Assembly: GCA_013298245.1 (NCBI GenBank)
Contig: JAAFHD010000046.1
Location: 1-14,284 of the forward strand
Direction: 5' to 3'
From: Alphaproteobacteria bacterium
GTDB taxonomy: Bacteria > Pseudomonadota > Alphaproteobacteria > Acetobacterales > Acetobacteraceae
DNA: 14,284 bases
Every line of letters starts with the position of its first letter. The first letter of the stretch is position 1. Positions 6,981-14,102 of this stretch are shown one piece after another. A program made the position numbers and the translations under genes. The notes under the pieces were generated by a model, which was not told the origin of the DNA, did no database searches, and worked only from the letters and a program-made list of their open reading frames with translations.

Positions 6981-8348
6981 CTACTTCATCATCTGCGGCA
7001 ACCACAGCGCGATGTCGGGGAAGGCCACGAGAATCGCGACGGCGAGCAGATATGCTAGCAGAAACGGCATGACGCCCACGAAGACATCGGTGATGGGGCC
7101 GGATGGTTTGGGGCGCATGCCTTGCAGCACATACATGACCGTGCCGTCGGGCGGGCTGATCTGCGCGATTTCGACCAGCATCACCACGATGACGCCGAAC
7201 CAGATCGGGTCGTAGCCGAGGGCGACCACCACCGGGAAAGTCACGGGCACGGTGGTGATGATCATGGAGAAGCCCTCCATGAAGGTGCCGAGCGCGAAGT
7301 AAAGCGCGATGATGCAGGCCATGATGGCCCAGGGCGGCAGCGGCAGGCCGGCGATCAGGCCAGCGAGCGCTTGCGGCACGTTGATGATGGTGAGGATGTA
7401 GTTCAGCAGATAGGCGCCGAAGAGGATGAGGCCGAGAAGTGCGGTGTTGCGTGCGGTGGCCTCGGCGCTGGCGTTGAGCATGCGCAGGTTCAGGCGCCCT
7501 TCGATGGCGGCGAAGAACATGCTGCCGACAACGCCGAGGGCCGCGGCCTCGGTTGGGGTGGCGAAACCGCCATAGATGCTGCCGAGGACAAGGATGATGA
7601 GCAGCATGGTGGGCACCAGGTCGCGCAATGCGGCGAGCTTCATGGCGAGCGGGAGCGGTGGCGGTTTGGGCAGCGGGTTGCGGATGCCGTGGGCGAGAAT
7701 CAGCAGCGTGAACAGGCCGACGACCAGCAGCGATGGCAGCACGGCGGCGAGGTAGAGGGCGCCGACGCTGGTCTCGGTGATGAGCGCGTAGATGATGAAG
7801 GTGATGCCCGGCGGGATGAGGTTGCCGAGTGCGCCGCCGGCGGCGAGCGAGCCCAGAACCCAGCGCTGGTTGTAGGCGGTGTTCTGGAAGTACGGCAGGC
7901 CGACGCTGCCCATGGTGGCGGCTGTCGCGACGCTGGAACCGCTGATGGCGGAGAAGACGGCGCAGGACATGATATTGGTGTGTAGCAGCCCGCCGGGCAT
8001 GCGGTTCAGCCAGACGTTCAGCGCGCGGTACAGGCGATCCGACAGGCCGGAGCGCAGCAGAATCTCGCCCATCAGCAGGAAGAGCGGAACCGCGACCAGC
8101 ACGAAGTTGGAGGAGGGGCCCCACAGCGTTTGGCCGGCGAACAACCACCAGGCGCGGTCGCTGAACATGAAGCCGGTCAGGAAGGCGAGCACACCCAGCA
8201 CAGCCGCGACATAAACGCCCGAGCCGAAGAACAGGACGAACAACCCGATCAGCATCAGGATTTCGCCGATCGGCAATGCGGCCGCACCGCTGGCGGCGGC
8301 GAAGAGCACCACCCCCAAAAGGCCCAGCAGGAAGATGACGGCGATCAA
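6981..8348 (-). CDS. dctM: TRAP transporter large permease (DctM family)
   Basis: Encodes 455 residues, slightly longer than the usual 425-440, with a hydrophobic N-terminal stretch of about 25 residues. DctM is the multi-helix channel subunit of Na+-coupled TRAP uptake systems and works with DctQ and the periplasmic DctP. The signature region runs from GGLLHTNIMSCAVFSAISG (residues 119-137) through SSVATAATMGSVGLP (138-152). It is followed by GALGNLIPPGITFIIYALI (172-190). These are classic DctM motifs. The start is TTG at 8348, inside a TTGA overlap (8345-8348) with the dctQ stop, implying translational coupling. The substrate is probably a carboxylate, as for most TRAP systems, but is not readable from the permease. 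Confidence 0.95.
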   Translation of the reverse strand: MIAVIFLLGLLGVVLFAAASGAAALPIGEILMLIGLFVLFFGSGVYVAAVLGVLAFLTGFMFSDRAWWLFAGQTLWGPSSNFVLVAVPLFLLMGEILLRSGLSDRLYRALNVWLNRMPGGLLHTNIMSCAVFSAISGSSVATAATMGSVGLPYFQNTAYNQRWVLGSLAAGGALGNLIPPGITFIIYALITETSVGALYLAAVLPSLLVVGLFTLLILAHGIRNPLPKPPPLPLAMKLAALRDLVPTMLLIILVLGSIYGGFATPTEAAALGVVGSMFFAAIEGRLNLRMLNASAEATARNTALLGLILFGAYLLNYILTIINVPQALAGLIAGLPLPPWAIMACIIALYFALGTFMEGFSMIITTVPVTFPVVVALGYDPIWFGVIVVMLVEIAQISPPDGTVMYVLQGMRPKPSGPITDVFVGVMPFLLAYLLAVAILVAFPDIALWLPQMMK

Positions 8349-8935
8349 GGCTTGGCCATTCCCACGGCTTCCAATGCTTCCTGGGTTTCGTCATCGATGC
8401 TGCGCGAGCCGAGCAGCGCGTCGAGCTGCGCGCCGCGGCCGGTCACCGCCAGCAACAGGCTTTCCAGCAGCAGCACCGCGACCATCACGACAAAGGCGGC
8501 GATGCCGGCGAACCAGATGCCCTGCGGGATCACCATCGGGATGCGCAGTGCGGAATTGTCATGCGCGTTGAACAGCATGCTTTCATCCACCAGCGACCAG
8601 GCGGCCCAGGCGCAGAACAGCGCGAAGACGCCGAGCAACAGCAGCGAGACAATGTGCAGCGGCGCGCGGAACCGCACCGGCCAGCGGTTCAGCAACACGT
8701 CCACGCGGATATGCGCGCGGCGTGCCAAGGTATGCGCCAGCGCCCAGGAAATTCCGCAGGCCAGCATGTAGCCGGTGACCTCCACCGTGGCGCGCGAGGA
8801 GAAGCCGAACAGGTTGCGCGCCACGATGTCGAAGGTCACGAACAGCGCGCAGGCGATGTAGTTCCAGCCTGCCAGATAGGCCATCAAGGCCGCCGCGGCC
8901 GTGACGCCGCGGCGCAATGCTATGACCGCGTTCAA
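8345..8935 (-). CDS. dctQ: TRAP transporter small permease (DctQ family)
   Basis: Encodes 196 residues, near the usual size. DctQ is the four-helix membrane subunit that pairs with DctM. Hydrophobic segments lie around residues 12-35, 50-68, 93-115 and 138-163. DIVARNLFGFSSRATVEVT (about 36-54) and the later HIRVDVLLNRWP match the family patterns of a conserved R-N and E pair followed by a HvrVdll-type segment. The start is TTG at 8935, in a TTGA overlap with the dctP stop (8932-8935). The next in-frame ATG would remove about 17 residues and part of the first helix region. The last roughly 35 residues form a hydrophilic cytoplasmic tail. Confidence 0.92.
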   Translation of the reverse strand: MNAVIALRRGVTAAAALMAYLAGWNYIACALFVTFDIVARNLFGFSSRATVEVTGYMLACGISWALAHTLARRAHIRVDVLLNRWPVRFRAPLHIVSLLLLGVFALFCAWAAWSLVDESMLFNAHDNSALRIPMVIPQGIWFAGIAAFVVMVAVLLLESLLLAVTGRGAQLDALLGSRSIDDETQEALEAVGMAKP

Positions 8936-9996
8936 CCGCCGAACCGGACGCCCGAGATCGGCGCGATGATCTCGTTATAGACCTCGCCGCAACGCGCGCC
9001 GCAGCGGCGGACGAAGCCGGGCAGCACATTGTCGCGGAAGATGGTGCGCGACAGCGCGACATCGGCCGGGCTTGCGACCACTTCGACCATCGGGCGCGGC
9101 GCGAGGGTGTGGATGCGGCAGGCTTCGGCGCGGCCGATATTGCAGTCGATGCCGTCGCGCGTGGCGGCCGCACCCAAGGCCCACAATTCATCAGACATCT
9201 GACGGAAAGTGCCTTCCATGAATGTGCGCACGGCGGGGTCCAGGCGGTTCCACCAGGCGAGGTTCACCAGGTAGCCCGAGACCGCCCAGGAGACGGGCAG
9301 GTTGGAGATATGCGTGCTGACCTCGTGCCAGCGCGCGGCGTTGCCCGAGCCACTGCCGGTGATGGCGCAATCCACCACGCCGCGTTCGAGGGCGGAGTAC
9401 ACTTCGGGGAAGGCGATGGAGGTGGGCTGCGCGCCCAGCGCCTGGAAGAAATCCACCAGCGAATTGCCGAAGGTGCGGATGCGCCGGCCGCGCAAATCCG
9501 AAAGCTGCGTGAAGGGCGCGCGGCAGAACAGCACCTGCGCGGGGAAGGGGTACATCGCGACCAGTCGCGTACCGAAGCGCTCCAGATCGCGGTTGGCGAC
9601 AGGGATCATGGCTTCGGCGATGCGGCGCGCGTCGTTGATGTCGGGTGCTAGGCCCGAGAGGTCCACGCCATCCAGGATGGGCACATCGCCCGACAGCGTG
9701 GAGAGTGTGCCGGCGCCGATCTCCACCTGGCCCGCGCGCACCAGGCGCACGATTTCCGCACCACCCAAATTGCGTTCGGCATGCGAGGCCACCGTCACAT
9801 CGATGCGCCCGCCGGAGCGTTCACGCACCAGGTCGCGCAAAATCGCCTGATCGGCGCGGATGAATTGCGGCATGGTGGGCACCGGTTGCGTCACCGCCAC
9901 CACCGGCACGCGTGGGCCGGCCGGCAGGCTTGCGGGCACCTGTGCGAATGCCGGCGCGGCCAGCGCGCAAGCGGCCAGAAGCATGGAACGGAACAT
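8932..9996 (-). CDS. dctP: TRAP transporter substrate-binding protein (DctP family)
   Basis: Encodes 354 residues and is the first gene of the minus-strand operon. It is the periplasmic ligand receptor of the TRAP system. MFRSMLLAACALAAPAFAQ is a signal peptide with probable cleavage after residue 18. The DctP core is seen as LRGRRIRTFGN (residues 168-177), where R174 should be the conserved ligand-carboxylate-binding arginine, followed by FPEVYSALERGVVD (196-209). The ATG at 9996 was chosen because GAGGAGG (complement of 10006-10012) lies 9 bases upstream. The frame stays open for 48 more codons toward 10140, but those lack family features. The mature protein has six cysteines (158, 210, 285, 293, 332, 336), unusual for this family and suggestive of disulfides. 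It diverges from a second tctC-type gene. Confidence 0.94.
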   Translation of the reverse strand: MFRSMLLAACALAAPAFAQVPASLPAGPRVPVVAVTQPVPTMPQFIRADQAILRDLVRERSGGRIDVTVASHAERNLGGAEIVRLVRAGQVEIGAGTLSTLSGDVPILDGVDLSGLAPDINDARRIAEAMIPVANRDLERFGTRLVAMYPFPAQVLFCRAPFTQLSDLRGRRIRTFGNSLVDFFQALGAQPTSIAFPEVYSALERGVVDCAITGSGSGNAARWHEVSTHISNLPVSWAVSGYLVNLAWWNRLDPAVRTFMEGTFRQMSDELWALGAAATRDGIDCNIGRAEACRIHTLAPRPMVEVVASPADVALSRTIFRDNVLPGFVRRCGARCGEVYNEIIAPISGVRFGG

Positions 9997-10061
9997 GCGG
10001 ATTTGCCTCCTCAAGCGGATTGTTCTGGCGTCAGCATGGCACGAAATCGCGACGGGTCCAG

Positions 10062-10076
10062 CGCCAGTATCTGGCG
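10062..10076. promoter_or_regulatory. Inverted repeat CGCCAG-TAT-CTGGCG (operator candidate 1)
   Basis: Perfect 6-base arms separated by TAT in the dctP/tctC divergent region. It sits about 45-60 bases upstream of the tctC-type ATG and about 65-80 bases upstream of dctP, a suitable place for a repressor or LysR-type activator. A related copy follows about 30 bases downstream. No regulator gene is present in the window to assign it to. Confidence 0.45.
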
Positions 10077-10092
10077 GTCGTGCAAGGAAACG

Positions 10093-10105
10093 GCCAGATA
10101 TGGCG
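10093..10105. promoter_or_regulatory. Imperfect repeat copy GCCAG-ATA-TGGCG (operator candidate 2)
   Basis: Shares the GCCAG...TGGCG outline of the repeat at 10062-10076, with a spacer one base shorter. It ends only five bases before the Shine-Dalgarno of the plus-strand tctC-type gene. Binding here would be expected to affect that gene most directly. Chance occurrence in GC-rich DNA cannot be excluded. Confidence 0.35.
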
Positions 10106-10121
10106 CAACGGAGGAACCCCA

Positions 10122-11090
10122 ATGCCCACACGTCGCGCAATCATGGCCACTGCGCTGGCCACCCCGGCCCTCGCGCAATCCTGGCAGCCAGACCGGCCGA
10201 TCCGCCTGGTCGTGCCCTTCGCGCCGGGCGGCAATGCGGACCTGGTGGGGCGCATGGTGGCGGAGCGCATGAGCGTGCGGCTGGGCCAGCCGATGGTGGT
10301 TGAGAACCGCGCCGGCGCGGGTGGTTCTGTGGGCGCCGAAGCCGCGGCGCGGGCGCGGCCGGATGGCTATACACTGATGGTCGGATCGAATGGGCCGCTG
10401 ACGGTGAACCCGGCGCTGCAGGCGCGGCTGCCGTATGATGCGGCGGCGGATTTCGTGCCGATCGGGATGGCGATGCGCGTGCCGCTGGCGCTGTGCGTGG
10501 GTGCTGCGCAACCGCAGCGCAATGCGGCGGAATTGCTGGCCGCGGCGCGCGCACGGCCGGGTGCGATCAGCCTCGGTTCATCGGGCAATGGCAGCACGAC
10601 GCACCTGGCGATCGCTGCGCTGAATGCGGCGGCCAACGTGGAATTCCTGCACGTGCCGTATCGCAGCGGCGGGGCGATTTTGCCGGACATGGTGTCCGGC
10701 ACTGTGAGCGGCGCGATGACGGAAATCTCCATCCCGCTGGCGCTGGCGCGCGAGGGGCGCATCCGGCTGCTGGCGGTCACGGCGCCGACGCGCAGCGCCG
10801 TCGCGCCCGATGTGCCGACCATGGCGGAGGCCGGCCTGCCGCCCATCCATATCGCGAGCTTCGTGGGGTTGGTGGCGCCCACCGGCACGCCCGCGCCGGT
10901 GCTGCGCGCGCTGGAAGACGCGATGGCCGCGACCATCGCCGATGAACCGCTCCGCGCACGCTTCCTGGAAATGGGCGGGGAGGGTGCGGATGCGGCGCTC
11001 TCGCGCGGCGCGGGTTTCGCTGCCTTCCTGCGCGCGGAAGCGCAGGCGATGCGCGACGCCGCGCGCGTCGCGGGTTTGCAGCCCTCGTAA
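10122..11090 (+). CDS. Bug/TctC family substrate-binding protein, second copy
   Basis: Encodes 322 residues. It is a periplasmic solute receptor of the tripartite tricarboxylate transporter type. The N-terminus MPTRRAIMATALATPALAQ has a twin arginine followed by a short hydrophobic core and an ALA cleavage site, so Sec or Tat export is possible. Hallmarks are DRPIRLVVPFAPGGNADLVGR, VVENRAGAGGSVG and GYTLMVGSNGPLTVNP. Its mature N-terminal blocks align by eye with the other Bug protein at 6001-6948, but the two clearly differ, for example in PGGNAD against PGGGTD. The ATG at 10122 has GGAGGA (10110-10115) at good spacing, whereas the longer open frame from 9912 would run through the divergent promoter. 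No tctA/tctB genes accompany it. It ends one base before the stop of the convergent ABC binding protein, with no terminator visible. Confidence 0.94.
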   Translation: MPTRRAIMATALATPALAQSWQPDRPIRLVVPFAPGGNADLVGRMVAERMSVRLGQPMVVENRAGAGGSVGAEAAARARPDGYTLMVGSNGPLTVNPALQARLPYDAAADFVPIGMAMRVPLALCVGAAQPQRNAAELLAAARARPGAISLGSSGNGSTTHLAIAALNAAANVEFLHVPYRSGGAILPDMVSGTVSGAMTEISIPLALAREGRIRLLAVTAPTRSAVAPDVPTMAEAGLPPIHIASFVGLVAPTGTPAPVLRALEDAMAATIADEPLRARFLEMGGEGADAALSRGAGFAAFLRAEAQAMRDAARVAGLQPS

Positions 11091-11091
11091 G

Positions 11092-12642
11092 CTATCGCGC
11101 CGGCACCACGCTCAGCGCCATTGTGCGTTCGTCATTGCGCGGCGTCACCACAAACCCGCGCCGCGCCGCCCAGATATTCACCTGGTGGTGCAGCGGAATG
11201 ATGGCCAGGTCGCGCATCGCGATGCGGATGGCGCGTTGGTAGATGGGGCCGCGTTCTTCCACGGTCATGGTGCGCAGCGCCTGGTCCAGCAGGCTGTCCA
11301 CTTCTGTGTTGTTGTAGAAGCTGCGGTTGACCGCACCCCAACCGCGCCGCGGATCGGTGCTGGCGATCAGGCCTTGCAACGGGCTGTCGGGCTCGCCCGT
11401 GCCGGTGCCCCACCCCAACAGACCGACGCTGAATTCATTGCGCGCGGCGCGGTTGAAGAAGGTTGATGATGGCTGCGCTTCCACCCGCACGCGCAGGCCG
11501 ATGCGCGTCCAGCCCTGCGCCACCGCTTGCAGCACCTGGTCGTCATTGACGTAGCGATCATTCGGCCCGGCCAGCACGATCTGGAAGCCTTGCGGGAAGC
11601 CAGCTTCTGTCAGCAGCCGGCGTGCTGCATCGGGGTCGAAAGGGTCGGGGCGCGTGTCCGGGTCATGGCCGATCGAGCCTGCGGGCAGCAACTGCCCGGA
11701 CACCACGGCCTGGCCGTTCATCACCGACCGCACGATGCCCTCGCGATTGATGCCGAGCGAGAGCGCGCGGCGCACGCGGATGTCGCGCAGCGGGTTGGGG
11801 ATCGCGTTGCCGGCAAGGTCGGTGATGCCGGGCGTGGTTTCGCGCCCCTGGTCCGCGAACAGATAGATGTTGCGCACGCCGGGTGTGGAGACGACGGCCA
11901 GTGCCGGGTCACGTTGCAGCAATGCGATGTCGCCGGTGGGCACCTGGTCGATCACGTCCACATCGCCCGCGCGCAGGGCGGCCACACGCGCGGCGGTGTT
12001 GGTGATGAGGCGGAAACTCACGCGTTCCCAGGGCGCACGCGGCCCGTCGTACTCCGCGTTGCGCACCAGGTCGAAGCGGCTGCCGGGCTGCCAGCCGGCG
12101 AAGCGATACGGCCCGGTGCCGATCGCGGCGCGGCCATTGTTGAAGTCGGCGGTTGGCGCATCCCGCACGGAAGCGGGCGTCAGCATCAACCCGGCCATCT
12201 GGTTGGGCAAAAGCGGGTGCGGGCCGTCGGTGCGCACGATGATGCGCAGCGGGCCGTCGGCCTCGAAGGCCAGCACACGGCGGGTGTAGATGGTGAAGCG
12301 GCCGGGACTGTTCGGCACATTCGCCACCCGATGCGCGCTGGCTGTGACATCGGCCGCGGTGAAGGGCGTGCCGTCATGCCAGCGGGCACCTGGGCGCAGC
12401 GTGAATTCCCAGGTGGTCGCGTCACGCGCGCGCCAGGATGTGGCCAATTCCGGCACCAGGCGCAGCTGTTCATCCTGGCCGACCAGCGCTTCGAAGATAT
12501 GCTGGTGGACGGCGACATTGCTGGTCAGCGCGTGGAAATGCGGATCGACCGAGGTAACCGCCGCGCCATAGCCGATGCGCAATTCCTGCGCCGTCGCGGC
12601 GGTGGCGACGCAGGCCAGGATGACGCCCAGGAACCGTCGCAT
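11092..12642 (-). CDS. ABC transporter substrate-binding protein, family 5 (dipeptide/oligopeptide type)
   Basis: Encodes 516 residues, normal for DppA/OppA-like periplasmic receptors, which bind peptides, nickel complexes, opines or glutathione. MRRFLGVILACVATAATAQ is a signal peptide, cleaved after about residue 18. The mature start reads LRIGYGAAVTSVDPH. The family-5 signature WEFTLRPGARWHDGTPFTAADV lies at residues 78-99, and LVPELATSW precedes it (62-70). The ATG at 12642 has AGAAGGG (complement of 12650-12656) as a Shine-Dalgarno; an ATG 57 bases further upstream adds residues outside the family. No ABC permease or ATPase gene is in the window, so it is an orphan or its partners lie elsewhere. 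It diverges from the amidohydrolase gene, hinting at a shared substrate class such as an N-acylated or peptide-like compound (inference). Confidence 0.94.
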   Translation of the reverse strand: MRRFLGVILACVATAATAQELRIGYGAAVTSVDPHFHALTSNVAVHQHIFEALVGQDEQLRLVPELATSWRARDATTWEFTLRPGARWHDGTPFTAADVTASAHRVANVPNSPGRFTIYTRRVLAFEADGPLRIIVRTDGPHPLLPNQMAGLMLTPASVRDAPTADFNNGRAAIGTGPYRFAGWQPGSRFDLVRNAEYDGPRAPWERVSFRLITNTAARVAALRAGDVDVIDQVPTGDIALLQRDPALAVVSTPGVRNIYLFADQGRETTPGITDLAGNAIPNPLRDIRVRRALSLGINREGIVRSVMNGQAVVSGQLLPAGSIGHDPDTRPDPFDPDAARRLLTEAGFPQGFQIVLAGPNDRYVNDDQVLQAVAQGWTRIGLRVRVEAQPSSTFFNRAARNEFSVGLLGWGTGTGEPDSPLQGLIASTDPRRGWGAVNRSFYNNTEVDSLLDQALRTMTVEERGPIYQRAIRIAMRDLAIIPLHHQVNIWAARRGFVVTPRNDERTMALSVVPAR

Positions 12643-12710
12643 GCGCGCACCCTTCTTGTGTTGCGGCGCAAAGCCTATGTTCGGAACGGCAGGCCCCACA
12701 AGGACGAAAC
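12643..12710. promoter_or_regulatory. Divergent promoter region between the ABC binding protein and amidohydrolase genes
   Basis: A 68-base gap between two outward-facing starts. It contains the minus-strand Shine-Dalgarno (12650-12656), the plus-strand AAGGA (12700-12704), and a small perfect inverted repeat TTGCG-G-CGCAA at 12661-12671 between them. TATGTT at 12676-12681 could be part of a plus-strand -10 element, but no well-spaced -35 box is evident. Common control of the two genes is plausible; the repeat is short enough to be chance. Confidence 0.45.
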
Positions 12711-14102
12711 ATGACCGAGACCATCCTGATCACCGGCGGCATGGTCGTCACGATGGACGAGCAGCGCCGCGTGCTGGACCGCGCGAATGTACTGGTGCGC
12801 GATGGGCGCATCGCCGCGATTGGCGATGTGTCGGCGCCCGATGCGCGGCGGATCGATGCGTCGGGCATGATCGTGATGCCCGGCCTGATCGATGCGCATG
12901 CGCATGCCGGGCACAGCCTGGTGAAGACGCTGGGCGGCGGTGATTCCGCGCGCTGGACCCAGGCCGTGGAGGAAATTTACCCGCGCGGTTCCACCCCCGC
13001 ATTCTGGGGTGCCGATGGCGCGCTGGCCGCGCTGGAACGGCTGAAGGCGGGCATCACCACCGGGCTTGCGATTTTCGGTGCCTATGGCTCGCGCACGGAT
13101 GCGCCGGATTACGCGGAAGCGCATGCGGCGGCCTATCAGCGCGTCGGCGTGCGCCTGGTGATCTGCCCGGGCGTGTCGCCGCCGCCCTACCCGAACCATT
13201 TTGCGCGCTGGGATGGCGATGCCGCGACCCCGCTTGCGATCACGCTCGATGACCAGCTGCGTGTATGCGAGGCGCTGGTGGGCACACTGCACAACGACAT
13301 GACGCGCGTGATGCTGGCAGCGCCCGTGGCACCGCCCGACAAGCCGGGCGCCTATGCCGATGCCGCGCAAGCCACACGCGCGCTGTCACGCAGCCTGGGC
13401 GTGGGTTTCACGCAAGACGGCCACCGCGCCGGCACCGTGCGCGCAGCCGCCGAACAGGGGCTGCTGGGACCAGACGCGCTGCTGTCGCACTGCATCGATA
13501 TCGACGCGGAGGAACAGGCCGCCATCATCGCCAGCGGGGCGAAGGTCGCGCACAACCCATCGGCGAATTTTTCCATCATGGGCCGCTGCCCCGCCATCGA
13601 ATTGGTGGCCGCCGGCGGCACCGTCGCCATCTGTTCCGATGGCACCGCGCCCGATCGCCCCTTCGACCTGTTCCGTCATATGCAGCAGGCCATGCACTAC
13701 CACCGCCGCCACTTCCGCGACGCGCAAATCCTGCCACCCGGGAAGGCGCTGGAGATGGTCACCATCGACGCCGCGCGCGCGCTGGGCATGGACGCCGAAA
13801 TCGGCAGCCTGGAAGTCGGCAAACGTGCCGACATCGTGCTGGTTGATATGCAGAAGCCGCACCTCTTCCCGCCCGACATGCCGCTGTATCGCCTGGTGTG
13901 TTTCGCCAATGCCGCGGATGTGGACACGGTGCTGGTCGAAGGCCGCGTTGTCATGGCAGGCCGCGCCGTGCCGCACATCGATGAACGCGCCGTGCTGGCC
14001 GATGCCGCGCGCGAAGCGACGCTCGCCTTCACCCGCAGCGGCATGGCGCCCATGGCCGCGATGCCGGACGGTTTCTGGCGCCGCACCCACTACCGCGCAT
14101 GA
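12711..14102 (+). CDS. Amidohydrolase family protein (ATZ/TRZ/cytosine-deaminase-like)
   Basis: Encodes 463 residues, typical of metal-dependent amidohydrolases that deaminate or dechlorinate heterocycles or hydrolyse amide bonds in the cytoplasm. The N-terminal beta-sandwich ends at MPGLIDAHAHAGHS (residues 56-69) with the HxH metal pair H63/H65. Further on come LLSHCIDID with H260, VAHNPSAN (279-286), and ICSDGTAPD with the metal-binding aspartate D310. The C-terminal block GSLEVGKRADIVLVD (365-379) is standard. The segment that usually reads HxxE and supplies the third metal histidine reads GFTQDGHRAG (232-241), so the histidine is displaced to H238 and the Glu is missing at its normal spacing. 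AAGGA at 12700-12704 supports the start. The stop overlaps the Hda start (ATGA, 14099-14102). The substrate is unknown. Confidence 0.92.
   Translation: MTETILITGGMVVTMDEQRRVLDRANVLVRDGRIAAIGDVSAPDARRIDASGMIVMPGLIDAHAHAGHSLVKTLGGGDSARWTQAVEEIYPRGSTPAFWGADGALAALERLKAGITTGLAIFGAYGSRTDAPDYAEAHAAAYQRVGVRLVICPGVSPPPYPNHFARWDGDAATPLAITLDDQLRVCEALVGTLHNDMTRVMLAAPVAPPDKPGAYADAAQATRALSRSLGVGFTQDGHRAGTVRAAAEQGLLGPDALLSHCIDIDAEEQAAIIASGAKVAHNPSANFSIMGRCPAIELVAAGGTVAICSDGTAPDRPFDLFRHMQQAMHYHRRHFRDAQILPPGKALEMVTIDAARALGMDAEIGSLEVGKRADIVLVDMQKPHLFPPDMPLYRLVCFANAADVDTVLVEGRVVMAGRAVPHIDERAVLADAAREATLAFTRSGMAPMAAMPDGFWRRTHYRA

Larger units (their letters stand above)
9997..10121. promoter_or_regulatory. Divergent promoter region between dctP and the tctC-type gene
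   Basis: This 125-base non-coding gap must hold promoters for both directions. It contains the dctP Shine-Dalgarno GAGGAGG (complement strand, 10006-10012) and the plus-strand Shine-Dalgarno GGAGGA (10110-10115). Two inverted repeats of one design lie between them: GCCAG-TATC-TGGCG, part of the symmetric CGCCAG-TAT-CTGGCG at 10062-10076, and GCCAG-ATA-TGGCG at 10093-10105. Their starts are 30 bases apart, roughly three helical turns. A further half site, CTGGCG, is at 10025-10030. I cannot place confident -35/-10 boxes. The arrangement suggests a regulator bound cooperatively between divergent transport genes, which is inference. Confidence 0.6.

Noticed and set aside
5349..7215. Several long plus-strand open frames opposite hyuA, the Bug receptor and dctM
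   Set aside because: They lie antisense to genes with strong family motifs, have low-complexity G/R/A-rich or H/Q-rich translations and no recognisable domain. They are shadow frames of high-GC coding DNA.
6949..8394. Long minus-strand open frame extending the Bug receptor upstream to nearly 800 codons
   Set aside because: The extension overlaps dctM completely, is arginine/proline-rich nonsense typical of off-frame GC-rich DNA, and precedes a clear signal peptide with its own RBS.
437..9996. Acetone or acetophenone carboxylase interpretation of the HyuAB pair
   Set aside because: HyuA/HyuB are homologous to those carboxylases, but no gamma subunit or other carboxylase partner is encoded here. 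The transporter context favours a polar, carboxylate-like substrate.
11527..12714. Plus-strand 395-codon open frame opposite the ABC receptor
   Set aside because: It is antisense to an intact family-5 receptor with signal peptide and signature. The translation resembles no family and is typical of a complementary frame.
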